A stretch of DNA of 47,028 nt from Bradyrhizobium huanghuaihaiense (lineage in GTDB: Bacteria; Pseudomonadota; Alphaproteobacteria; Rhizobiales; Xanthobacteraceae). A program made the position numbers and the translations under genes. Position 1 is the first letter of the stretch, and each line of letters opens with the position of its first letter. A model generated the notes under the pieces. The model worked only from the letters and a program-made list of their open reading frames with translations, had not been told where the DNA came from and ran no database searches. Shown one piece after another: positions 25,594-33,296 of the stretch. The stretch spans positions 1-47,028 of the forward strand of contig NZ_VLLA01000040.1 in NCBI RefSeq assembly GCF_007830635.1. Reading direction: 5' to 3'.

Positions 25594-26052
25594 CTAGTTG
25601 GAGATACGGATCGTCGTGTTGCGCGCGCCCTCGCGCTGGACCAGCGCGAACAGGGCTGCCGCATGCGAGGGATGCAGGCGGATGCAGCCATGCGAGGCCG
25701 GTCCGCCCAGGCGCGAAAGGTCGGTGGTGCCGTGGATGGCGAAGCCGTGATGGAAGAAGATCGCGTGCGGCATCGGCGAATTGTAGTATTTGCGCGAGAA
25801 ATAGCGCCGCATCATCGCCTGCGGATGGAAGGTGCCGCTCGGCGTGCCGTAGCCGCGGCGGCCGGTCGACACCGGCCAGGAGTAGCGCGGCGCGCCGTCG
25901 ACGCGCACCGACATGCGCTGCGATGATTTGTCGATGTCGACCCTGAGATCGGCCTGCGCCGGGGTCGCAAGGAGCGGGGTCAGTACAATGGCGGCCATTG
26001 CAAAAGCGGCCATGGCGGCCCGCCTCGCGAGCCGCGCCAAAACAAATGCCAT
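25594..26052 (-). CDS. L,D-transpeptidase (YkuD fold), periplasmic
   Basis: 152 residues. A signal peptide (LARRAAMAAFAMAAIVL, cleaved near TPAQA) precedes a short YkuD domain. The catalytic motif HGTTDLSRLGGPASHGCIRL contains the conserved His and Cys (SHGCIRL). It cross-links peptidoglycan stems through 3-3 bonds or attaches proteins to them. It is the minimal, domain-only version common in rhizobia. It is divergent, with 131 bp between, from the murein endopeptidase gene mepA, so both may share a control region. Confidence 0.92.
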   Translation of the reverse strand: MAFVLARLARRAAMAAFAMAAIVLTPLLATPAQADLRVDIDKSSQRMSVRVDGAPRYSWPVSTGRRGYGTPSGTFHPQAMMRRYFSRKYYNSPMPHAIFFHHGFAIHGTTDLSRLGGPASHGCIRLHPSHAAALFALVQREGARNTTIRISN

Positions 26053-26183
26053 GATAAAAGGCCCTTTGCCTCGCGGGCATGATGTCGCCAGCGGCTGGCG
26101 GCTGTAAAGACGGCGTGAGATCGCGCCCTCGCGACAAGCCTAATTCTTAACCCTGACGCGGCGTTGGGTTATAACGACCGGGC

Positions 26184-27128
26184 ATGAGTCCCCGCCGCAT
26201 TACCCCTCTCCTGCTTGTCATGACGCTCCTGGCCGCCGGCGGCGCGCTGGCCCAGGACAAGGGCAGCGTCAACCCGAAGCCGCTGCCGCCACTGGCCAAT
26301 CCGAACGATCCGCATCTCGGCGCCAAGGAACTGTTCGCGCGAAAACTGCTGCCCTCGAAGGGGCCGGCGCATGTCATCGGCTCCTACACCAAGGGCTGCA
26401 TCGGCGGCGCCGCGCAGATGCCGCTCAATGGCGACAATTGGCAGGTGATGCGGCTGTCGCGTAACCGCAATTTCGGCCATCCCGACATGATCGCGCTGAT
26501 CAAGCGCCTTGCGGCCAGGGCCCACAAGGACGCGGGATGGCCGGGCATCCTGGTCGGCGACATCGCCCAGCCGCGCGGCGGGCCGGCGCTGTCGGGTCAT
26601 GCCAGCCACCAGATCGGCCTCGACGCCGACATCTGGCTGACGCCGATGCCGGACCGCCGCCTCTCGCGTGAGGAGCGCGAGGAGATGTCGGCGGTGATGA
26701 TGGTGCGCCAGGACCGGCTCGACATCGACCCGAAGGTGTTCACGCCTGCCCATGTGCTGGTGCTGCGCGACGCGGCGCAGGAGCCGGCGGTGCAGCGCAT
26801 CTTCGTCAATGCCGCGATCAAGAAGGCGCTGTGCCGCGAGGCCAAGGGCGACCGCTCATGGCTGTCGAAGATCCGCCCCTGGTGGGGCCACGACTATCAC
26901 TTCCACATCCGCATGCGCTGCCCGGCGGGCGCCGGCGACTGCGAGGGCCAGCCGTCGCAGTCCGAGGACGAAGGCTGCAAGGACGCCGATCTCGGCTACT
27001 GGTTCTCGGACGCCGTGCTGCACCCCAAGCCGCCGCCGGAGCCGCCGAAGCCCAAACCGCCGATGACGCTGGCGCAGATGCCGGCGGCCTGCAAGGCCGT
27101 GCTGCATGCGGGCGATGCGAAGCCGTAG
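26184..27128 (+). CDS. mepA: Penicillin-insensitive murein endopeptidase MepA
   Basis: A 314-residue zinc peptidase of the LAS group that cuts D-Ala-meso-DAP cross-links in peptidoglycan. A signal peptide ends at GGALAQ. Zinc ligands are visible in SGHASHQIGLDADIW and WWGHDYHFHIRM. The C-terminus has a proline-rich stretch (PKPPPEPPKPKPP) longer than in E. coli MepA, perhaps wall-spanning. It is transcribed divergently from the L,D-transpeptidase and followed by a cluster of palindromes. Confidence 0.95.
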   Translation: MSPRRITPLLLVMTLLAAGGALAQDKGSVNPKPLPPLANPNDPHLGAKELFARKLLPSKGPAHVIGSYTKGCIGGAAQMPLNGDNWQVMRLSRNRNFGHPDMIALIKRLAARAHKDAGWPGILVGDIAQPRGGPALSGHASHQIGLDADIWLTPMPDRRLSREEREEMSAVMMVRQDRLDIDPKVFTPAHVLVLRDAAQEPAVQRIFVNAAIKKALCREAKGDRSWLSKIRPWWGHDYHFHIRMRCPAGAGDCEGQPSQSEDEGCKDADLGYWFSDAVLHPKPPPEPPKPKPPMTLAQMPAACKAVLHAGDAKP

Positions 27129-27152
27129 GGTGCGCTGCAGCCTACCAACCGG

Positions 27153-27307
27153 TGTCGTCCCGGGGCGCGAAGCGAGCCCGGGACCCATAACCACAGGGAG
27201 TGGTTGTGGCGCGAGATGGCAACTCCGAATCCCCGTAACCACACCCGCCTGTGGCTATGGGTCCCGGATCGGCGCTCCGCTCCGCTGCGCTTGTCCGGGA
27301 TGACGAG
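27153..27307. repeat. Palindromic repeat, family C (copy 1)
   Basis: Arms GTCGTCCCGG...CCCGGGACCCATA and TATGGGTCCCGGATC...TTGTCCGGGATGAC pair around a loop with AACCACAGGGAG / CCCGTAACCACACCCGCCTGT blocks. Related structures lie at 27334-27536, 30585-30723 and 31174-31291. It fills the start of the 584-bp stretch after mepA. Confidence 0.75.
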
Positions 27308-27333
27308 GGGAGATTGACGCTGCCACGTCACAC

Positions 27334-27536
27334 CACCGCTGTCGTCCCGGACAAGCGCGCCCAAAGCGCGCGCCGATCCGGGACCCATAGCCACAGGGAG
27401 AAATTGTTGCGCGAAGCAGATCACTCCGAATCCCCGTAATCACACCCGCCTGTGGCTATGGGTCCCGGATCGGCGCTCCGCTCTGGACAACGCTACGCGT
27501 AGTCCAGAGCTACGCTTGTCCGGGACGACAGCGGTG
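27334..27536. repeat. Palindromic repeat, family C (copy 2, with nested hairpin)
   Basis: A perfect 24-bp inverted repeat forms the outer arms (27334-27357 and 27513-27536). The interior closely follows copy 1 (GGGACCCATAGCCACAGGGAG; TGTGGCTATGGGTCCCGG). Between GGCGCTCCG and the right arm an extra 29-nt hairpin is present at 27481-27509, with stem CTCTGGAC/GTCCAGAG and central CTACGCGTAG. This hairpin is missing in copy 1. No gene lies in 27129-27712. Confidence 0.82.
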
Positions 27537-27712
27537 ATTGGGGCGCGCTTGTCCGGAATGACGAACGAGTTAATTGGTTCGCACCACGCGAATGCGCTAA
27601 CATGCCTCGTCGCCCAGCCGTAAGCCCGCGGCATCCCGGGATGCGCATCCCGTCTTTCAACAAGCCTGACCGCACGCCTCGCCTCCGCGTGTGGCCAACG
27701 ATGGGATTCCAC

Positions 27713-28216
27713 ATGCGCGTCCTCACTATCCTTGCTGCGCTCGCGCTCAGCACGACCTCCGCCCTCGCCGCCGAGGAGCCGAGCGGCTGCGACAAGTTCA
27801 AATGGCCGATCGAGCGCGAGCGCGCCGCGCTCACGGCGCCGGATCGGGCAAAACTCGCCTCGGGCGCCGAGCAGGCGGCCCTGCCCGCGTCAGCCATCAC
27901 GCTGGGGCTGGTCGCCCCGAGTGACGCGAAACTGCCCTCGCCGCCGGAGCGGGCGCCGAAGGACGGCACCTTTGCCGGCTTCACCAGCATCAAGGCGCCG
28001 AAAGCGGGGCTCTATACGATCAGCCTGTCTTCGGGCGCCTGGGTCGACGTGGTCCAGGACGGCCATTTCCTCAAGCCCGTGGCTTTCAGCGGCGCGACCG
28101 ATTGCGACGGCATCCGCAAGACCATGAAGTACGAGCTGTCGGCGCAGCCGCTTGTCCTCCAGGTCAGCGGCGCCAAGGACAATGCGCTCTCGATCGCGAT
28201 CCTGCCGGCGCAGTAG
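27713..28216 (+). CDS. Secreted protein of unknown function
   Basis: 167 residues from ATG 27713. A signal peptide MRVLTILAALALSTTSALA precedes a mature part with two cysteines (SGCDKFKW and ATDCDGIRKT) that could form a disulfide. It has a predicted beta-rich body (GLYTISLSSGAWVDVVQDGHF; QPLVLQVSGAKDNALSIAIL) that ends shortly after. I do not recognise the family. ATG 27701 (MGFHMR) is an alternative, but the signal peptide is cleaner from 27713. It lies upstream of modABC with 170 bp between and is probably separate. Confidence 0.72.
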   Translation: MRVLTILAALALSTTSALAAEEPSGCDKFKWPIERERAALTAPDRAKLASGAEQAALPASAITLGLVAPSDAKLPSPPERAPKDGTFAGFTSIKAPKAGLYTISLSSGAWVDVVQDGHFLKPVAFSGATDCDGIRKTMKYELSAQPLVLQVSGAKDNALSIAILPAQ

Positions 28217-28386
28217 GTCCTTTGACCTGCGGCCTCAGCCTGCTATGTTTGCACTGCGATATCCCCGCCGGCCGTAAGCCGTCGCAAGGGACCGTGGAAC
28301 AGCGCTTCCGCCCGTCGCATACCTGACCCAACCAACGCCAGATTTGCGCGTGTTGCCTGCGCGCGAGCTCGCACGGAGCGCTATCC

Positions 28387-29172
28387 ATGTTTCGTATCAC
28401 CGGACTTTTCACCGCCTTCGTCATCCTCGCGAGCGCGACCCTCTCGCCCGCCGCGGCGGAGGACAAGACCATCACCGTGTTCGCCGCAGCGTCGATGAAG
28501 AACGCGCTGGACGAGATCGATGCCGCCTACACCGCCAAGACCGGTGTCAAGTTCAGCGTCAGCTATGCCGCAAGCTCGGTGCTGGCCAAGCAGATCGAGC
28601 AGGGCGCCCCCGCCGACGTGTTCGTCTCCGCCGACACCGACTGGATGGACTACGCGGTCTCCAAGAAGACGATCAACGAGCCGACACGCGTCAACCTGCT
28701 CGGCAACAGCATCGTGCTGATCGCGCCGAAGGATTCCAAGATCGACAACGTCACCATCGCGCAAGGCTTTGACCTCGCAAAACTCGCCGGCGACGGCAAG
28801 ATCGCGACCGGCGACGTCAAGTCCGTGCCGGTCGGCAAATACGCCAAGGCGGCGCTGGAGAAGCTGGGCGCCTGGCCGGCCGCCGAGCCGAAATTCGCGA
28901 TGGCCGAGAGCGTGCGCGCCGCGCTGACGCTGGTCGCCCGCGGCGAGGCCAATCTCGGCATCGTCTATTCCACCGACGCCAAGGTCGAGCCCGGTGTCAA
29001 GATCGTCGGCACCTTCCCGGCCGATTCGCACCCCGCGATCATCTATCCGGTCGCCGCGACAACGACTGCGAAGGGCGAGACCAACGACTATCTCGCCTTC
29101 CTGCGCTCGACCGCCGCCAAGACCATTCTGGAAAAATACGGCTTCAAATTTCTGATCAGTCCGACAACCTGA
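28387..29172 (+). CDS. modA: Molybdate-binding protein ModA
   Basis: Periplasmic substrate-binding protein of the molybdate ABC importer, 261 residues. A signal peptide ends at SPAAAED. The mature start ITVFAAASMKNALDEI and the segments SYAASSVLAKQIEQGAPADVFVS and PVGKYAKAALEKLG are typical of ModA; the Ser/Ala-rich loops bind the oxyanion. It is the first gene of modABC, 25 bp ahead of modB. I could not identify a ModE box in the 170 bp upstream. Confidence 0.95.
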   Translation: MFRITGLFTAFVILASATLSPAAAEDKTITVFAAASMKNALDEIDAAYTAKTGVKFSVSYAASSVLAKQIEQGAPADVFVSADTDWMDYAVSKKTINEPTRVNLLGNSIVLIAPKDSKIDNVTIAQGFDLAKLAGDGKIATGDVKSVPVGKYAKAALEKLGAWPAAEPKFAMAESVRAALTLVARGEANLGIVYSTDAKVEPGVKIVGTFPADSHPAIIYPVAATTTAKGETNDYLAFLRSTAAKTILEKYGFKFLISPTT

Positions 29173-29197
29173 TTTTGCGAGCTGATATTACGACTTG

Positions 29198-29893
29198 ATG
29201 TTCGAGATCTCTCCCGCCGAATGGACGGCGATCCTGCTCTCGCTCAGGGTCGCCGTCATCGCTACGCTGGTCGCGACGCCGTTCGGCATCGCGCTGGCAT
29301 GGCTGCTCGCGCGACGTGACTTCTGGGGCAAGTCGGTGCTCGACGCCGTCGTGCATCTGCCGCTGGTGCTGCCGCCTGTCGTCACCGGCTATCTGCTGCT
29401 GCTCACCTTCGGCCGCCGCGGCCTCGTTGGCGGATTTTTGGCCGACTATCTCGGCATCGTTTTCGCATTCCGCTGGACCGGTGCGGCACTCGCCTGCGGC
29501 GTGATGGCGTTTCCGCTGCTGGTGCGGCCGATGCGGCTGTCGATCGAGGCGATCGACCGCCGGCTCGAGCAGGCGGCGGAAACGCTCGGCGCCGCACCCT
29601 GGAAGGTGTTCTTCACGGTGACGCTGCCGCTGGCTCTGCCCGGCGTGCTCGCCGGCATGGTGCTGGGCTTTGCGAAAGCGATCGGCGAGTTCGGCGCCAC
29701 CATCACCTTCGTCTCCAACATTCCCGGCGAGACCCAGACGATCTCCTCCGCGATCTATTCGCTGATCCAGACGCCCGACGGCGATGCAGCCGCGGGCCGG
29801 CTCGTGATCGTCTCGATCGTGATCGCGATCGGCGCGCTGATCGCGGCCGAATGGTTCGCCCGCCGCGCCACGCTGCGCCTGCACGGGAATTGA
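29198..29893 (+). CDS. modB: Molybdate ABC transporter permease ModB
   Basis: A 231-residue inner-membrane subunit with five or six helices. The EAA-type coupling loop is in EQAAETLGAAPWKVFFTVTLP, which contacts the ModC ATPase. ATG 29198 follows TTG 29195; either could start. The stop is two bases before the modC start, so they are translationally linked. Confidence 0.94.
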   Translation: MFEISPAEWTAILLSLRVAVIATLVATPFGIALAWLLARRDFWGKSVLDAVVHLPLVLPPVVTGYLLLLTFGRRGLVGGFLADYLGIVFAFRWTGAALACGVMAFPLLVRPMRLSIEAIDRRLEQAAETLGAAPWKVFFTVTLPLALPGVLAGMVLGFAKAIGEFGATITFVSNIPGETQTISSAIYSLIQTPDGDAAAGRLVIVSIVIAIGALIAAEWFARRATLRLHGN

Positions 29894-29895
29894 CC

Positions 29896-30558
29896 ATGCT
29901 GCGGGTCGACATCGAAAAACAGCTCGGCGAGTTCTCGCTTCACGCGTCCTTCACCGGCGAGGGCCGCGTCATCGGCCTGTTCGGCGCCTCGGGCGCCGGC
30001 AAGAGCTCGCTGGTCAACATGATCGCCGGGCTGTTGCGGCCCGACCGCGGCACCATCGTGATCGACGGCGAGACCGTGGACGATACCGCGGCCGGCATTC
30101 ACGTGCCCACTTACCGCCGCCGCATCGGCTATGTGTTCCAGGATGCGCGGCTGTTTCCGCATCTGAGCGTCGCTCAGAACCTCGACTACGGCAGGCGGAT
30201 GAACGGACTTGCGCCCGATCCTGCGCAACACAAGCGCATCATCGACCTGCTCGACATCGGCGCGCTGCAGGACCGCCGTCCCGGAAAGCTGTCCGGCGGC
30301 GAGCGCCAGCGCGTCGCGCTCGGCCGCGCGCTGCTGTCGAAACCGCGCCTCCTGCTGCTCGACGAGCCGCTCGGCGCGCTCGACGAGGGCCGCAAGCTCG
30401 AGATCCTGCCCTATCTGGTGCGGCTGCGCGACGAGGCCAACGTGCCGATGGTCTATGTCAGCCACGACGCCGCCGAGCTGCGCCAGCTCGCGACCCAGAT
30501 CGTGATGCTGAAGCAGGGCCGCGTGACGTCGTTCGGCGGGGTCAAGGTGCTGACGTGA
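29896..30558 (+). CDS. modC: Molybdate ABC transporter ATPase ModC, short form
   Basis: 220 residues. Walker A is GASGAGKS (30-37), the Q-loop is in IGYVFQDARLFPHL, the signature is LSGGERQR, Walker B is LLLLDEPLGALD and the switch histidine is in YVSHDAAEL. Classical ModC is about 350 residues with a C-terminal MOP/TOBE domain that binds molybdate and restrains transport. This one ends just after the ATPase core (FGGVKVLT), so that regulatory domain is missing. No frameshifted continuation is seen; the next sequence is a palindromic repeat. Confidence 0.93.
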   Translation: MLRVDIEKQLGEFSLHASFTGEGRVIGLFGASGAGKSSLVNMIAGLLRPDRGTIVIDGETVDDTAAGIHVPTYRRRIGYVFQDARLFPHLSVAQNLDYGRRMNGLAPDPAQHKRIIDLLDIGALQDRRPGKLSGGERQRVALGRALLSKPRLLLLDEPLGALDEGRKLEILPYLVRLRDEANVPMVYVSHDAAELRQLATQIVMLKQGRVTSFGGVKVLT

Positions 30559-30584
30559 GGCACGCTGCCGCAACACTCTCCGCC

Positions 30585-30723
30585 GTCGTCCCGGCGAACG
30601 CCGGGACCCATACCGCGTGATCTATCGAAGAAGTGCGGTTTAAGTACCGGCGAAGAAAGATCACTGTCAGTCTTCGCCAAACATCTCCCTGTGGTTATGG
30701 GTCCCGGCTTTCGCCGGGACGAC
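30585..30723. repeat. Palindromic repeat, family C-related (copy 3)
   Basis: GTCGTCCCGGCGAACGCCGGGACCC at the left pairs with GGGTCCCGG / CGCCGGGACGAC at the right (breaks added). The loop again carries CTCCCTGTGG-type sequence. It sits between the converging modC and PepSY genes and may end both transcripts. Confidence 0.72.
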
Positions 30724-30747
30724 ATTGCGGTTTCCGCCGCTTCGGCT

Positions 30748-31008
30748 TTACCAGCCGCGATCGACGTTGCGGACCTCGCCGGTCCGCGCATCGACATCGA
30801 CCTCCATCCAGCGCCCGGTGCGATCACGGCCTTCGATCTGCCATTCATCGCCGAGGAAGTTCGTGTGCGAGACCGTGGCGACACCAAGATCGCTGGCAAC
30901 GTCGAGCGCGACCTGCATCGAGATCTGGTCGCCGGTGTCATAGGCCATCGCCGGCGCAGCCGATCCGAGACCGATCGCGACGACGGCAGGCAAGATGATG
31001 CTTCGCAT
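30748..31008 (-). CDS. Small periplasmic PepSY-domain protein
   Basis: 86 residues with signal peptide MRSIILPAVVAIGLGSAAP ending at AMAYD. It has a single PepSY-like unit: helix SMQVALDVASDLGVATVSHT, then strands WQIEGRDRTGRWMEVDVD and TGEVRNVDRG. PepSY units often act as protease inhibitors or sensors in the periplasm. ATG 31008 has CAGGAG at good spacing; the longer frame upstream to 31320 crosses a palindromic repeat and is not protein-like. The gene ends just inside the window between two repeats. Confidence 0.8.
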   Translation of the reverse strand: MRSIILPAVVAIGLGSAAPAMAYDTGDQISMQVALDVASDLGVATVSHTNFLGDEWQIEGRDRTGRWMEVDVDARTGEVRNVDRGW

Positions 31009-31173
31009 GGAACTGCTCCTGTCAAAGACGCTGTCACGCGAAGAACGAGCGGCGCCGCAGAGCGTTCCGGATCCAGAGGTCACGAAGCCGCGCAAATCTT
31101 CGGCGGTTGCGGCGATTTGGTGGCGGTTGTCTGGCGAACGGTGCCGACATCTACAGAGTGACGCGCGGTTAAC

Positions 31174-31291
31174 TCTCGTGCCCCGGACGCGACGCAGCAC
31201 GAAGTGATGCGTTGCAGAGCCGGGGCCCACAGCCATGGGTCCCGGCTCTGCGGAGCAGCGTTTCACGCTGCACCGCGTCCGGGACACGAGA
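31174..31291. repeat. Palindromic repeat, family C-related (copy 4)
   Basis: TCTCGTGCCCCGGACGCG on the left pairs with CGCGTCCGGGACACGAGA on the right. The inner GAGCCGGGGCCC pairs with GGGTCCCGGCTC around CACAGCCAT. It ends four bases before the antiporter stop codon. Apart from this, 31009-31173 shows only the PepSY promoter side. Confidence 0.75.
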
Positions 31292-31295
31292 CCGT

Positions 31296-33089
31296 CTACA
31301 CCCCCGCCACCGACGTCCACAAATCCGCAAACTTCTTCCGCAGCGCCTGCCGGCGCGTCAGCGGCGGCGGCGTCTCGTCTTCTTCCGGCAGGCGGAGGCC
31401 AACGACATTGACGCGGCCGCCGGAGATGCTGCGTGCGACGAGGACGATCTCGTCCAGCGCGAGCTCGGCGCCCTCCTTCGGCGCGCGGTCGAGGTGGACG
31501 TCGAAATAATCGGCCAGTGTCAGCTTGCCTTCGTCCTCGCTCACCTTGACGCCGTAGATCCCGGCAAGCTCGGCCAGCGTGTGCTCGCCTGACACCATGA
31601 AGTCGCCCAGCAGATGCGGATCGGGCGCCGAGCTCGGCTGCATGTCGACGAAGAAGCGGTCGAGCGACTCGGCCTTTTCCGGCGGCGCCAGCAGGTAGAT
31701 GTAGTCGCCGGGTGCGATCGGATCGGCTTCAATGGGCGTCAGGATGTTCTGGTTGCGGATCACCAGCGTCGGCTTGGACCAGGACGGGATCAGGCCGCGG
31801 CGGAAATACAGGCTCTTGGGGCGCACCGGATAGCCGACCAGCTGCTGCTCGAGCTGGCCGGGCAGATCGAGCTCGACGCGGCGCGGGCCGCGCTCGGCGC
31901 GCGGCAGCGCGACGTGCAGCTTGCGCGCGGCGGGCGCCAGCGTCCAGCCTTGCAGCAGCAGCGAGATGATGACGACGACGAAGGCGACGTCGAAATAGAG
32001 ATAGGCCTGGGACAAGCCGACCAGCATCGGGATGGAGGCCAGGAAGATCGCGACCGCACCTCGCAGGCCGGTCCAGGCGATGAAGATCTTTTCGCGCCAG
32101 TTGAAACGGAACGGCGCCAGGCACACGAACACCGCGAGCGGCCGCGCCACCAGCATCAGGATCAGCGCGACGGCGACCGCCGGCAGCACGCTGGCCCCTA
32201 GCCGGCTCGGCGAGACCAGGAGGCCGAGCAGCACGAACATCACGATCTGCGCCAGCCAGGTCGCCGCATCCAGGAAGGTCACCACCGAATTGTGCGCCCG
32301 CGTCGGCCGGTTGCCGATGATGATGCCGGCGAGATAGACCGCAAGGAAGCCCGAGGCGTGCATGATCTGCGAGCCGCCGAAGATCACCAGCGCTGCGGTG
32401 GTGACGAACGGCGCGTGCAGGCCCTGCGGCAACGCGACCTTGTTGAGCGCGATGACGACGAGGCGCCCGCCGAAGAAGCCGACGACGGCGCCCAGCACCG
32501 CCTCCTGCAAGAACTCCATCAGCACGTGACCCGCCGTGCCCGTTCCCAGCGAGATGTACTCGACCAGCATCAGGGTGAGGAAGATCGCGAAGGGATCGTT
32601 GGTGCCGGACTCCGCCTCCAGCGTCGCGCCGACGCGCGGACGCAGGCGCAGGCCCTGGGTGTGCACCAGCAGGAACACCGCGGCGGCGTCGGTCGAGGCC
32701 ACGACGGCGCCGACCAGCAGCGATTCCGTCCAGTTGAGATCGAGCGCGTATTTGGCGAACGGTGCAGTGACCAGCGCGGTCAGAAGCACACCGACGGTGG
32801 CGAGCACGAGGGACGGGGCGAGCACGGTGCGGATGCTGGCAAAGCGCGTCTTCAGGCCGCCGTCGAACAGGATCAGGGCCAGCGCCACCGAACCGACCAG
32901 ATAGGTCGTGCCGACGTCGTTGAACTGGATCTGCCCGGGCCCGGAATCTCCCGCGAGCATGCCGATGGCAAGGAACACGAGCAGCAAAGGCGCGCCGAAC
33001 CGCAGCGCAAGCAGGCTCGACAGGATACCGGCCATGACGAGGACGGCGCCGAGCAATATGGTGAGGCTGAAGGAGTCGAGGGAGGCCAT
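31296..33089 (-). CDS. NhaP2/CvrA-type potassium/proton antiporter
   Basis: 597 residues. The N-terminal part (about 1-390) has 12-13 membrane helices of the CPA1 family, with ASTDAAAVFLL and ESGTNDPFAIFLT carrying the ion-binding Asp residues. The cytosolic tail has a TrkA-C-like regulatory domain (PIAPGDYIYLLAPPEK) and a C-terminal CorC/HlyC-type region (DYFDVHLDRAPKEGAEL). It exports K+ for H+ and helps with osmotic and pH balance. ATG 33089 is preceded by CGGAAGGTGG, which decides it over the longer frame. It is divergent from an MscS channel gene, and both deal with ions and turgor. Confidence 0.93.
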   Translation of the reverse strand: MASLDSFSLTILLGAVLVMAGILSSLLALRFGAPLLLVFLAIGMLAGDSGPGQIQFNDVGTTYLVGSVALALILFDGGLKTRFASIRTVLAPSLVLATVGVLLTALVTAPFAKYALDLNWTESLLVGAVVASTDAAAVFLLVHTQGLRLRPRVGATLEAESGTNDPFAIFLTLMLVEYISLGTGTAGHVLMEFLQEAVLGAVVGFFGGRLVVIALNKVALPQGLHAPFVTTAALVIFGGSQIMHASGFLAVYLAGIIIGNRPTRAHNSVVTFLDAATWLAQIVMFVLLGLLVSPSRLGASVLPAVAVALILMLVARPLAVFVCLAPFRFNWREKIFIAWTGLRGAVAIFLASIPMLVGLSQAYLYFDVAFVVVIISLLLQGWTLAPAARKLHVALPRAERGPRRVELDLPGQLEQQLVGYPVRPKSLYFRRGLIPSWSKPTLVIRNQNILTPIEADPIAPGDYIYLLAPPEKAESLDRFFVDMQPSSAPDPHLLGDFMVSGEHTLAELAGIYGVKVSEDEGKLTLADYFDVHLDRAPKEGAELALDEIVLVARSISGGRVNVVGLRLPEEDETPPPLTRRQALRKKFADLWTSVAGV

Positions 33090-33296
33090 CCACCTTCCGG
33101 GTAAAAATCGCAGGATTTTCATCCTTATCGTCGGCATTCCCCCGCGCCAACCCATTTTCGCTGCTCGCGGCAATCTGCCCGTATTTTGCGGCCTTAACGC
33201 GCTTCACTTCACGGTGTATCGATGGCCGGGCCGCACCCCTTGTGGGATTCTGCGGCGCCCTCGAATCAATTCCTCCCCCGCTTCCCGACGAGACCG

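Noticed and set aside
27153..27536. Direct/inverted repeats considered as a CRISPR array
   Set aside because: Only two long palindromes with near-identical interiors; no regular spacers and no cas genes.
28217..28386. ModE box or molybdenum-cofactor riboswitch before modA
   Set aside because: No palindromic ModE-like sequence and no recognisable riboswitch pattern by eye.
28381..29031. 216-codon minus-strand ORF opposite modA
   Set aside because: Antisense to modA, which has a signal peptide and family motifs.
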